Positions 1-4,783 of a stretch of 6,003 nucleotides of DNA are shown here, in pieces. The notes below the pieces were generated by a model. The model ran no database searches. It worked only from the letters and a program-made list of their open reading frames with translations, and was not told where the DNA came from. The stretch is taken from the NCBI GenBank assembly GCA_964482585.1, contig CAYZYO010000121.1, positions 1 through 6,003 of the forward strand. The letters run 5' to 3'. Source of the DNA: CAYZYO01 sp964482585 (GTDB taxonomy: Bacteria; Bacillota; Syntrophomonadia; Syntrophomonadales; Syntrophomonadaceae). A program made the translations under genes and the position numbers. The first letter of the stretch is position 1; each line of letters begins with the position of its first letter.

Positions 1-687
1 ACTCCACAGTCCACTGGGATAAGTAGGTATACTTGCCAAATATAATTTAGTTATGGGAAAGGTCTTTTTAATACCTCCAAAAGCCATTTTAATAACCTCC
101 TGGTTAAAAAAAGGTGATTCACTTTGAACCACAATCATTCCATCTTCCTTTAAAGCAGCAGAAACACTCTGGTAGAATTGGGCTGAAAATAGGTCTTTAG
201 CCGGCCCTACCGGTTCGGTTGAATCCACGATCACTATATCAAATTCATTTTTTCGATCTTTAATAAATTTAATGCCATCATCTATTATTACCTCGGTTTT
301 AACACTGTCAAAGGATATAGATAATTCCGGAAAAAAATCCCGGGAGGCCTGTATAACTCTATCATCAATTTCCACCAGAGTCCCTTTGTTTACTTGAGGA
401 TGACGAACTATTTCTCTTAATGTACCGCCATCACCACCACCAATAACCAGTACATTCCCAGGATCAGTATGCGAATTTACTGCCACCATCGTAATCATCT
501 CATGATATATATGCTCGTCTTCTTCTGTAGTTTGTACCATTCCGTCAAGCAGCATCATTTTGCCAAACTGTTGTGTATCTACTACTGATAAATGTTGGTA
601 AGGGGTTTGCTCAACCCTTAAGGTCTCAGTAGCTTTACAGCTAAAACCCAGTGCAGGTGTTTGGTATTCGGTTATCCATAATTCCAA
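1..687 (-). CDS. speE: Spermidine synthase (polyamine aminopropyltransferase), 3' end cut by window edge
   Basis: Cytosolic aminopropyltransferase that moves the aminopropyl group of decarboxylated S-adenosylmethionine onto putrescine (or a related amine). The 229 visible residues begin MELWITEYQTPALGF and include YHEMI near 61-65, the nucleotide-binding loop GGGDGG at 83-88, the acidic EID at 105-108, and the catalytic DSTEPVGPA starting at Asp155. The frame is open to base 1; bacterial SpeE is about 275-290 residues, so roughly 50 C-terminal residues lie outside. The start is a TTG at 687: it gives the conserved family N-terminus and has AAGGGGG nine bases upstream, whereas the nearby ATG at 694 is out of frame. 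It lies 79 bp after the arginine decarboxylase gene in the same direction; in many Firmicutes an agmatinase gene follows, but that is not visible here. Family assignment is very secure; the exact amine acceptor is not shown. Confidence 0.96.
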   Translation of the reverse strand, partial: MELWITEYQTPALGFSCKATETLRVEQTPYQHLSVVDTQQFGKMMLLDGMVQTTEEDEHIYHEMITMVAVNSHTDPGNVLVIGGGDGGTLREIVRHPQVNKGTLVEIDDRVIQASRDFFPELSISFDSVKTEVIIDDGIKFIKDRKNEFDIVIVDSTEPVGPAKDLFSAQFYQSVSAALKEDGMIVVQSESPFFNQEVIKMAFGGIKKTFPITKLYLASIPTYPSGLWS

Positions 688-696
688 CCAACATAT

Positions 697-703
697 CCCC
701 CTT
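697..703 (-). promoter_or_regulatory. Ribosome binding site deciding the speE TTG start
   Basis: On the minus strand AAGGGGG lies nine bases before the TTG at 687. The only nearby ATG (694) is in another frame, so this site supports TTG initiation. Confidence 0.75.
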
Positions 704-728
704 CAAGCACATCCCTGGTGCTATTTTT

Positions 729-757
729 ATTTAAATTGTAAAAATACATTTTCTCAA
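729..757 (-). promoter_or_regulatory. Candidate promoter for speE
   Basis: Minus-strand TTGAGA (757-752; 5 of 6 matches to the sigma-A -35 box), a 17-bp spacer, then TTAAAT (734-729; 4 of 6 to the -10 box). It lies between the decarboxylase stop and the speE start and would give a leader of about 35 nt. Given the AT-rich background, chance similarity is possible; cotranscription from the upstream promoter is the alternative. Confidence 0.4.
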
Positions 758-766
758 TAAAACTAT

Positions 767-1225
767 CTAGTACCATAAAGGAACCCCGGCAAATGCACAA
801 CCAATTTTTTTGACTACAATTTCAGTCGAGGCCACCTTTATTTCATCTAACTCTAAACCCCTTATTTGAAACGCCTCTCCCACCATTTTAACTACCTTGG
901 CCTCTGCTTCAGCTTTAGTACATCTACCTTCAAATTCCATAATAACTCCAAAATTTTCTTGTTTAATACCTACTGCAACCGCAGCAGATATCTTCTCCCC
1001 AGGAATAGTACTAGTAATTGAACCATATGCAATCGGTAATAAAGAACCTTCAGGAATAATTAACTCCGGTTCATACTGGCAGCCTGGAGGCAATATACTG
1101 CTAACTCTTAGTAAATTAGTATTGCCAACTCTGGCTTTTAATAATGCCTTATCAAATGCAGTAAGCTCTGTGTCTCCTTCAGCTGAGGCAGCGGTAACAA
1201 AATACTTTTTGGGTAATGGTAACAT
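767..1225 (-). CDS. pdaD: Pyruvoyl-dependent arginine decarboxylase proenzyme
   Basis: Converts arginine to agmatine and CO2, the first step of the arginine route to polyamines. The 152-residue product resembles the Methanocaldococcus jannaschii enzyme throughout. Members self-cleave at a Ser-Ser bond, the second Ser becoming the pyruvoyl group; here this is Ser42-Ser43 in LLRVSSILPPG. Other family hallmarks are AFDKALL (Asp25), GNTNLLR, PGEKISAAVAVG at 75-86, IMEFEG with Glu97 at the place of the catalytic Glu109 of M. jannaschii, and the C-terminal GCAFAGVPLWY. The open frame extends to an ATG at 1279, but that start lies within the apparent -10 box. The ATG at 1225 has GGAGGTG seven bases upstream and gives the normal family N-terminus, so it is chosen. 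Followed 79 bp later by speE, the next enzymatic partner. Confidence 0.96.
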   Translation of the reverse strand: MLPLPKKYFVTAASAEGDTELTAFDKALLKARVGNTNLLRVSSILPPGCQYEPELIIPEGSLLPIAYGSITSTIPGEKISAAVAVGIKQENFGVIMEFEGRCTKAEAEAKVVKMVGEAFQIRGLELDEIKVASTEIVVKKIGCAFAGVPLWY

Positions 1226-1232
1226 TTTCAAA

Positions 1233-1239
1233 CACCTCC
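1233..1239 (-). promoter_or_regulatory. Ribosome binding site deciding the pdaD start
   Basis: GGAGGTG on the minus strand, seven bases before ATG at 1225. It lies inside the longer open frame that starts at 1279, which argues against the longer start. Confidence 0.85.
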
Positions 1240-1268
1240 AGAAGTACAGTAATTTGGGCAGTAGATCC

Positions 1269-1297
1269 ATTATATACAAAGCCTAAATAAAATTAAA
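1269..1297 (-). promoter_or_regulatory. Candidate promoter of the pdaD-speE operon
   Basis: A perfect -10 hexamer TATAAT on the minus strand (1274-1269), 44 bases before the pdaD ATG. The sequence 17 bp further upstream, TTTAAT (1297-1292), is a poor -35 box. It directly follows the terminator-like hairpin after the LysR gene, so the polyamine genes are probably a separate transcription unit. Confidence 0.5.
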
Positions 1298-1305
1298 TAG
1301 TTTTT

Positions 1306-1350
1306 AAAAAAAATAAAGCTTTAGTATATCTATATACCAAGCATTTATTT
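1306..1350 (-). terminator. Terminator-like hairpin after the LysR gene
   Basis: Minus-strand arms TTGGTATA (1340-1333) and TATACTAA (1328-1321) enclose a TAGA loop and pair fully if one G-U is allowed. The stem can be extended outward through AAATAAA/TTTATTT with a small internal mismatch, and it runs into eight T residues (1313-1306). It begins eight bases after the LysR stop and precedes the pdaD promoter. The stem is AT-rich, hence weak. The core 1321-1340 could instead be a regulator binding dyad upstream of pdaD. Confidence 0.6.
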
Positions 1351-1357
1351 TAAACTA

Positions 1358-2257
1358 TTATTGTAATTCCTGTAAGGTTTTCACATATTCTATGAATTTA
1401 TTTACCGATTTCCTCCTGGCTTTTTGACGGGGATAGATTATATATATATACCTATTAGCATTAGAGTTGTTTATCTTCAGGGATTTAATCTTACGATAAG
1501 AGTCAATTCTTTTTACTGCCCAGCTGGAAACAATAGAAAGTCCCATCCCTGATTCAACTGCAGCTAGAACTGCTTCTGTACTTCCTGTCTCTATATATAT
1601 ATTTAAATCTTCTTTTTTTAGTCCATTAGTAGCTAAGAGCTCTTCAACCGCTTTCCTGGTCCCAGATCCCTTTTCCCGGAATATCCATCTTTCATTGATC
1701 AGTTGTTCTATATCTATTTCATTTAATTTAGTGAATTTGTGATTCACCGGTAAAATTACCACTAATTCATCTTCCAACCATTGAAATCCTTCTACTTTTC
1801 TATTGTTGATCCATGCTCCTACTACTCCTACATCTATCTGCCTATCTGCAACCTGGTAAAAAATTTTTTCGGTATCTGCAATATCAATACTAATGTTTAT
1901 GCTGGGGTATTTATCCTTAAATTTCTTAATTACAAATGGTACAATATAATGTCCCGGGATAGTACTGGCACCTACGGAAAGGCTTCCTTTATGGCTTTCG
2001 GACACCTCTTCCATAGCCTGTTTAGTTTTATCCATCACTTTTATTAATTCTTTAGCCCAGTAATATAATGTCTCTCCAGCCTCAGTAGTCTTTAGTTTCC
2101 TTCCTGATCTCTCAAGCAGAAGAACACTATACATGTCTTCCAGCGCTTGAATCTGTTTGGTGACCGCCGGTTGTGACAGCCCATAAGCCTCTGCCGTTCT
2201 GGATAAATTCTGGGTCTCAACAACTTTAACATAGGTCTTATAAATATTCAGATTCAT
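1358..2257 (-). CDS. LysR-type transcriptional regulator
   Basis: DNA-binding regulator of 299 residues, the usual LysR length. The N-terminal winged helix-turn-helix covers about residues 3-62, with the signature LSRTAEAYGLSQPAVTKQIQ followed by LLLERSGRKLKTTEAGE. A linker helix follows at about 65-88 and a two-lobed effector domain at about 92-295, opening with SLSVGASTIPGHYIVP and containing REKGSGTRKAVEELL and GSTEAVLAAVESGMGLSIVS. These effector-domain motifs resemble the CysL/CbbR-like branch, including regulators annotated near selenium or sulfur genes in Clostridia, but the inducer cannot be read from sequence. The start has only a weak GGTG seven bases upstream. LysR proteins often control a divergent neighbour; here both neighbours point the same way, so autoregulation or a distant target are the simplest options. 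Confidence 0.95.
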   Translation of the reverse strand: MNLNIYKTYVKVVETQNLSRTAEAYGLSQPAVTKQIQALEDMYSVLLLERSGRKLKTTEAGETLYYWAKELIKVMDKTKQAMEEVSESHKGSLSVGASTIPGHYIVPFVIKKFKDKYPSINISIDIADTEKIFYQVADRQIDVGVVGAWINNRKVEGFQWLEDELVVILPVNHKFTKLNEIDIEQLINERWIFREKGSGTRKAVEELLATNGLKKEDLNIYIETGSTEAVLAAVESGMGLSIVSSWAVKRIDSYRKIKSLKINNSNANRYIYIIYPRQKARRKSVNKFIEYVKTLQELQ

Positions 2258-2289
2258 TGCAAAACACCAACCCGTTATTCATTTAAGAG

Positions 2290-2385
2290 TTTTGCATAAT
2301 TTCAAAAAATTACCATGTCACCCGACTTCTCAGAATGACAAACAATGCCAAAGTTATAATGATATAAAATAGTTATTATGCAAAA
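2290..2385. promoter_or_regulatory. Paired inverted motif in the LysR upstream region (candidate operator)
   Basis: TTTTGCATAAT at 2290-2300 and its exact reverse complement ATTATGCAAAA at 2375-2385 flank the LysR leader, with centres 85 bp apart (about eight helical turns). Each copy is itself a quasi-palindrome around TGCA (TTnTGCAnAA). A third partial copy, TGCAAAA, lies at 2258-2264 just before the ATG. LysR proteins commonly bind dyads upstream of their own gene, which makes autoregulation plausible. An alternative is base pairing of the two arms in RNA. No firm sigma-A promoter stands out in this gap; TTGCAT within the distal copy followed by TATAAC has an over-long 19-bp spacer. Confidence 0.45.
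2316..2340. repeat. 25-bp element bounded by TGTCA/TGACA
   Basis: TGTCA at 2316-2320 and TGACA at 2336-2340 form terminal inverted repeats around 15 bp. The minus-strand reading starts TGTCATTCTGAGAAGTCGG, which resembles the core of small interspersed repeats recalled from various bacterial genomes (TGTCATTCTGAG and similar). It is a single copy in this window, so repeat status is inferred by resemblance only. Confidence 0.25.
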
Positions 2386-2388
2386 TCC

Positions 2389-3306
2389 TCATTTTAGAAA
2401 TCCTTCCAAAATCATATTAATAGCCTGCTTTTCAGTTAAACCCAGGGACATTAATTTTATTAACTGCTCACCAGCAATTTTCCCGATAGCTGCCTCATGA
2501 GTTAAAACTGCATCTGAACTTTCGGCAATTAATTCTGGAGTAGACTTAATAAAAGCGTCTCCCATAATTATTGAATCACACTCTACATGGCCAACACAGG
2601 ACGTTTTTCCTATTAGGGATGCTTGAAAGATTTGTGAAGAATTATCTTGAGCAACTGACCTGGATAAGATCTGGGCACTTCCGCCTTCCCCCTCAATAAA
2701 TACTTTTATTGCAGATTTAGCTGATTGACTTCCATGAGTCAATAATCTTTCAATTATCTTAACATTGCTATTATCGTAAACATAGGCTGTGGTATTACGA
2801 ACAGTATCATCTACTCCCTTAATCTGATACATTTCCATCTCAGCACTGGCACCACCTTCAAGGATTAGTACTGTCGCTGGATTTAGTATTTTTCTACCCT
2901 TACCTTCTCCATAATGCTTTTCAATATATTTCATTCGAGCACCTTTCTTGACAATAATTCTATGGATTCCCTCATGGCTCGAATTACTATGAGAATCATT
3001 ATGGATTCCACAACCGGCTATTATTGTAATATCAGATTCTTCCCCTACAACAAAGGTATTATAAACTTTATCTTGTAACCCGGACCGGGTAAGTATTACC
3101 GGTATATGAACCGTTTCATTTAAGGTATGGGGTTTTATATTTAAATCGAATCCCGGTTTATTACTCTTGGGAATTATACTTATGTTTGAAGAAGATTTTT
3201 GTACCAGTACCTCCCCATCACGCCTTATATTCACAGCCCCGTCAGGTACATCTTTAATGCTATTTATAGTATCAAGCAGCTGCCTGTCCATCCGGTTAAA
3301 TTTCAT
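2389..3306 (-). CDS. sufB: Short SufB/SufD-family scaffold protein for Fe-S cluster assembly (SmsB-like)
   Basis: Cytosolic scaffold subunit that partners the SufC ATPase in building iron-sulfur clusters. The 305 residues are well below the roughly 420-490 of classical SufB/SufD and fit the minimal SufB-like partner of two-gene systems. Visible are AGCGIHN at 97-103 with Cys99, SSHEGIHRIIVKKGARMKYIEKHYGEGKG-type family core from 109, Cys237 and Cys243 (VECDSIIMGD), and the C-terminal LTHEAAIGKIAGEQ with His270-Glu271 matching the HE pair of SufB near the SufC-binding end. The place of the catalytic cysteine in the E. coli SufB YVECRN segment appears to be Ala261 here (LIAES). ATG at 3306 is chosen: GGGAGAG lies nine bases upstream and inside the longer GTG version at 3324. 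The gene overlaps sufC by 11 bp, implying translational coupling. Family is secure; the B-versus-D label is a judgement. Confidence 0.9.
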   Translation of the reverse strand: MKFNRMDRQLLDTINSIKDVPDGAVNIRRDGEVLVQKSSSNISIIPKSNKPGFDLNIKPHTLNETVHIPVILTRSGLQDKVYNTFVVGEESDITIIAGCGIHNDSHSNSSHEGIHRIIVKKGARMKYIEKHYGEGKGRKILNPATVLILEGGASAEMEMYQIKGVDDTVRNTTAYVYDNSNVKIIERLLTHGSQSAKSAIKVFIEGEGGSAQILSRSVAQDNSSQIFQASLIGKTSCVGHVECDSIIMGDAFIKSTPELIAESSDAVLTHEAAIGKIAGEQLIKLMSLGLTEKQAINMILEGFLK

Positions 3307-4042
3307 AAGCCACTTCTCTCCCACACTGTTCTTTCATTTTGCATTCCAGATCATCTTTAATTAACGGCCATATCTTATCTGGAGTTCCCCTCACTTTAAT
3401 CAAACCATTTTCTACAACTATAACTTCATCACACAGGTGCAATAATCTCTCATTATGGGTAATAATTATAGCAAGTGAGTTTTTATCTTTTCTAAATTTT
3501 CTGAATACAATTCCAATTAACTGTTGAATAGTCCACAAATCAACTCCTGCTTCGGGTTCATCTAAAATACTTACAACAGCATCCCGGACTAGTATTTGAG
3601 CTATCTCGATACGTTTAATCTCTCCTCCACTAAGTCCTTGCCCCACATCTCTGTCCAGGTACTCTTCAGGACATAATCCAACATCACGCATGGTTGTCCT
3701 GATAGTAATGTTGTCAATCCCAGGCCTGGCAGTTTTTATCAGATCCTCAACCGATATTCCTTTAAAACGGGGTGGATGTTGAAATGCATAAATAATCTTT
3801 TTGCGGGCCCGTTCACTAACATCTAAATCACTGATATCTTCTCCGTTAAAAATAACTCTTCCTGAACATTGTTTATAAATGCCCATAATAACCTTGGCAA
3901 TAGATGTTTTTCCTCCACCATTGGGACCAGTTACAGCATATACTCTGCCAGGTTTAAATTCTACATTAATACCGCTCAGTATATCTTTACTATCTCCATT
4001 AGAATTATTAACTGCCATACAAATATTTTCTAGCTTAAGCAC
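3296..4042 (-). CDS. sufC: SufC, Fe-S cluster assembly ABC-type ATPase
   Basis: Cytosolic ATPase subunit whose nucleotide-driven dimerisation remodels the SufB/D scaffold; it is related to ABC transporters but has no membrane partner. With the chosen start it has 248 residues, the family's normal size. Walker A GPNGGGKT is at 39-46, the Q-loop Gln88 in AFQHPPRFKG (a SufC-type FQxPP segment), the signature LSGGEIKR at 137-144, Walker B SILDEPEAGVD with Asp161-Glu162, and the H-loop His196 in ITHN. The ATG at 4057 would be in frame but overlaps the ribosome site GGAGGTG (4055-4049), which is ideally spaced six bases before GTG at 4042; that start gives MLKLENI, the usual SufC N-terminus. First gene of the sufC-sufB pair, with a candidate promoter about 50 bp upstream. 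All catalytic motifs are intact. Confidence 0.95.
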   Translation of the reverse strand: MLKLENICMAVNNSNGDSKDILSGINVEFKPGRVYAVTGPNGGGKTSIAKVIMGIYKQCSGRVIFNGEDISDLDVSERARKKIIYAFQHPPRFKGISVEDLIKTARPGIDNITIRTTMRDVGLCPEEYLDRDVGQGLSGGEIKRIEIAQILVRDAVVSILDEPEAGVDLWTIQQLIGIVFRKFRKDKNSLAIIITHNERLLHLCDEVIVVENGLIKVRGTPDKIWPLIKDDLECKMKEQCGREVAYEI

Positions 4043-4048
4043 ATATGG

Positions 4049-4055
4049 CACCTCC
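4049..4055 (-). promoter_or_regulatory. Ribosome binding site deciding the sufC GTG start
   Basis: GGAGGTG on the minus strand overlaps the in-frame ATG at 4057 and lies six bases before GTG at 4042. A ribosome placed here would initiate at the GTG. Confidence 0.8.
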
Positions 4056-4090
4056 ATTTATGAGCCAACATTGATATAATTCACTCATAT

Positions 4091-4120
4091 ATTTTAGCAT
4101 AACTTACAGTTATAAGTCTA
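4091..4120 (-). promoter_or_regulatory. Candidate sufC promoter with a palindrome in the spacer
   Basis: Minus-strand TAGACT (4120-4115, 4 of 6 to the -35 box), 18-bp spacer, then TAAAAT (4096-4091, 5 of 6 to the -10 box) preceded by an extended TGC. Predicted start near 4084 gives a leader of about 40 nt. Within the spacer is a perfect dyad ATAACT-GTA-AGTTAT (4113-4099), well placed for a repressor. No named regulator is assigned. Confidence 0.5.
4099..4113. promoter_or_regulatory. Perfect 15-bp palindrome, candidate operator
   Basis: ATAACTTACAGTTAT: 6-bp perfect arms around a 3-bp centre, lying between the apparent -35 and -10 boxes of sufC. Its position suggests repression by a dimeric regulator, possibly responding to iron or Fe-S status since the downstream genes make clusters. 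It does not clearly match Fur or IscR consensus boxes known to me. Confidence 0.45.
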
Positions 4121-4151
4121 ATATCTTTTATTTTGATATAGTATTGCCGTC

Positions 4152-4181
4152 ACCCTATATATTAACCTATCTATAGGGTAA
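4152..4181. promoter_or_regulatory. CCTAT/ATAGG repeat-dyad upstream of the sufC promoter
   Basis: ACCCTATA (4152-4159) and TATAGGGT (4172-4179) are perfect inverted repeats 12 bp apart. Nested inside, 4162-4181 is a 20-bp dyad with 9-bp arms and one mismatch. The three CCTAT/ATAGG half-sites (4154-4158, 4166-4170, 4173-4177) thus include a 12-bp direct repeat plus an inverted copy. It sits about 70-95 bp before the predicted sufC transcription start, a location typical of activator sites. Confidence 0.4.
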
Positions 4182-4255
4182 TAATAACGTATATCTTCAT
4201 CCTATAATTCCCAATCTAACCTTTTATTTTCAATCTACAAGCCAGCAAGCACTTA

Positions 4256-4278
4256 GGGTTGATTAGCCTAATCCACCC
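4256..4278. repeat. 23-bp near-perfect palindrome
   Basis: Arms GGGTTGATTAG (4256-4266) and CTAATCCACCC (4268-4278) around a single central C; ten of eleven positions pair. The inner 13 bp are perfect. Neither side has a T tract, so it is not an intrinsic terminator. It may be a binding dyad or an RNA hairpin. Confidence 0.5.
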
Positions 4279-4383
4279 TTCCCTTTCCACTATGACCTTT
4301 TTAATTCTATTACGGCTTCCTGTTTTATGATATGGAAATTAATAATTTTTGCGCTTATTAAAACCTACCCCCAGTCCTTTCAT

Positions 4384-4500
4384 GGCAATTTTTTTGCCTG
4401 AGGATTGTGCCTAATAGCTGTAATATTTTATTAGAACTCTTGCACCCTGTTATCCTCAGGCCAGACATGGTGAATTTTTGAATTAGGCAAAACCCTCACC
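4384..4500 (-). ncRNA. Candidate structured RNA or leader element, unidentified
   Basis: Three hairpins in succession. GGTGA/TCACC (4469-4473 with 4496-4500) encloses 22 nt. A larger stem-loop spans 4396-4461: 10-bp perfect outer arms GCCTGAGGAT/ATCCTCAGGC, then GTGC/GCAC (4407-4410 with 4442-4445), then CTAATA/TATTAG (4411-4416 with 4429-4434). Finally GGCAA/TTGCC (4384-4388 with 4394-4398) shares bases 4396-4398 with the large stem, so the two are mutually exclusive, as in switch-type leaders. The strand is assumed from the flanking genes; the dyads are equally present on the other strand. I cannot match it to a known riboswitch class. A remnant of a small palindromic mobile element is the main alternative. 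Confidence 0.35.
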
Positions 4501-4508
4501 TGAAAAAC

Positions 4509-4538
4509 ATTTAAATATATTAGGAGTATTAATGACAA
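4509..4538 (-). promoter_or_regulatory. Possible promoter directly before the structured element
   Basis: Minus-strand TTGTCA (4538-4533; 5 of 6), an 18-bp spacer, TTAAAT (4514-4509; 4 of 6). Predicted start near 4502 would place the first hairpin at the very 5' end of the transcript. The AT-rich surroundings make false positives likely. Confidence 0.3.
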
Positions 4539-4541
4539 AGG

Positions 4542-4769
4542 TTAATCTTTAATTTTAATTTCCACTGAACCGGCAACACCCCTACCAACTGCAATCTTAG
4601 CATTACCTATTTGAAAAACCAAAGGACCTTGAAACGGATGCCGGGATATAAGTTTAACTTCCGCACCGGGAATAATCCCAATTTCAAACAACCGCCTTTC
4701 CGCACTACTTCCTCTTAGTATTTTTAAAATCTTTGCCCTCTGCCCAACCTTCATATCTCTTAAAGTCAT
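4542..4769 (-). CDS. feoA: FeoA, small SH3-like partner of the ferrous iron transporter
   Basis: Cytosolic accessory protein of the Feo ferrous iron uptake system, thought to act on FeoB. Its 75 residues form one FeoA domain: MTLRDMKVGQRAKILKI, then the helix SSAERRLFEIGIIPGAEVKLI typical of the family, and the closing beta strands FQIGNAKIAVGRGVAGSVEI. Length is normal. The start ATG has AGGGAGGGG ending five bases upstream, and this ribosome site overlaps the feoB stop; with 12 bp between the genes, coupled translation is likely. The order is feoB then feoA, the reverse of the common feoA-feoB arrangement. The related SH3-like domain also forms the C-terminus of DtxR-type regulators, but no DNA-binding part is present here. 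Confidence 0.92.
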   Translation of the reverse strand: MTLRDMKVGQRAKILKILRGSSAERRLFEIGIIPGAEVKLISRHPFQGPLVFQIGNAKIAVGRGVAGSVEIKIKD

Positions 4770-4774
4770 TAGAA

Positions 4775-4783
4775 CCCCTCCCT
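4775..4783 (-). promoter_or_regulatory. Strong feoA ribosome binding site overlapping the feoB stop
   Basis: AGGGAGGGG on the minus strand ends five bases before the feoA ATG and includes two bases of the feoB TAG stop (4784-4782), indicating tight coupling of the pair. Confidence 0.75.

Larger units (their letters stand above)
4043..4541. other. Long gene-free interval between feoA and sufC
   Basis: About 500 bp with no convincing reading frame on either strand: no frame combines a start, a ribosome site and recognisable protein. It contains, in minus-strand order, a possible promoter (4538-4509), a small hairpin (4500-4469), a 66-nt stem-loop (4461-4396) with an alternative hairpin (4398-4384), a 23-bp palindrome (4278-4256), a CCTAT/ATAGG dyad (4181-4152) and the sufC promoter. 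CCTAAT or its complement occurs four times (4267-4272, 4410-4415, 4482-4487, 4519-4524). No canonical intrinsic terminator for feoBA is visible, so read-through toward sufC is possible. Confidence 0.7.

Noticed and set aside
897..1286. Plus-strand open frame of 129 codons opposite pdaD
   Set aside because: It is antisense to a clearly conserved gene, lacks a convincing ribosome site and has no recognisable protein features.
3296..4057. sufC starting at ATG 4057
   Set aside because: The GGAGGTG ribosome site overlaps that ATG and is spaced for the GTG at 4042, which also restores the standard SufC N-terminus.
4396..4461. Intrinsic terminator for feoBA
   Set aside because: The strong stem is followed on the minus strand by an A tract, not a T tract, and on the plus strand by mixed sequence, so it does not fit a canonical terminator.
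4043..4541. Known riboswitch, tRNA or CRISPR array in the feo-suf gap
   Set aside because: I could not match conserved cores of the common riboswitch classes, no tRNA cloverleaf fits, and there are no regularly spaced direct repeats.
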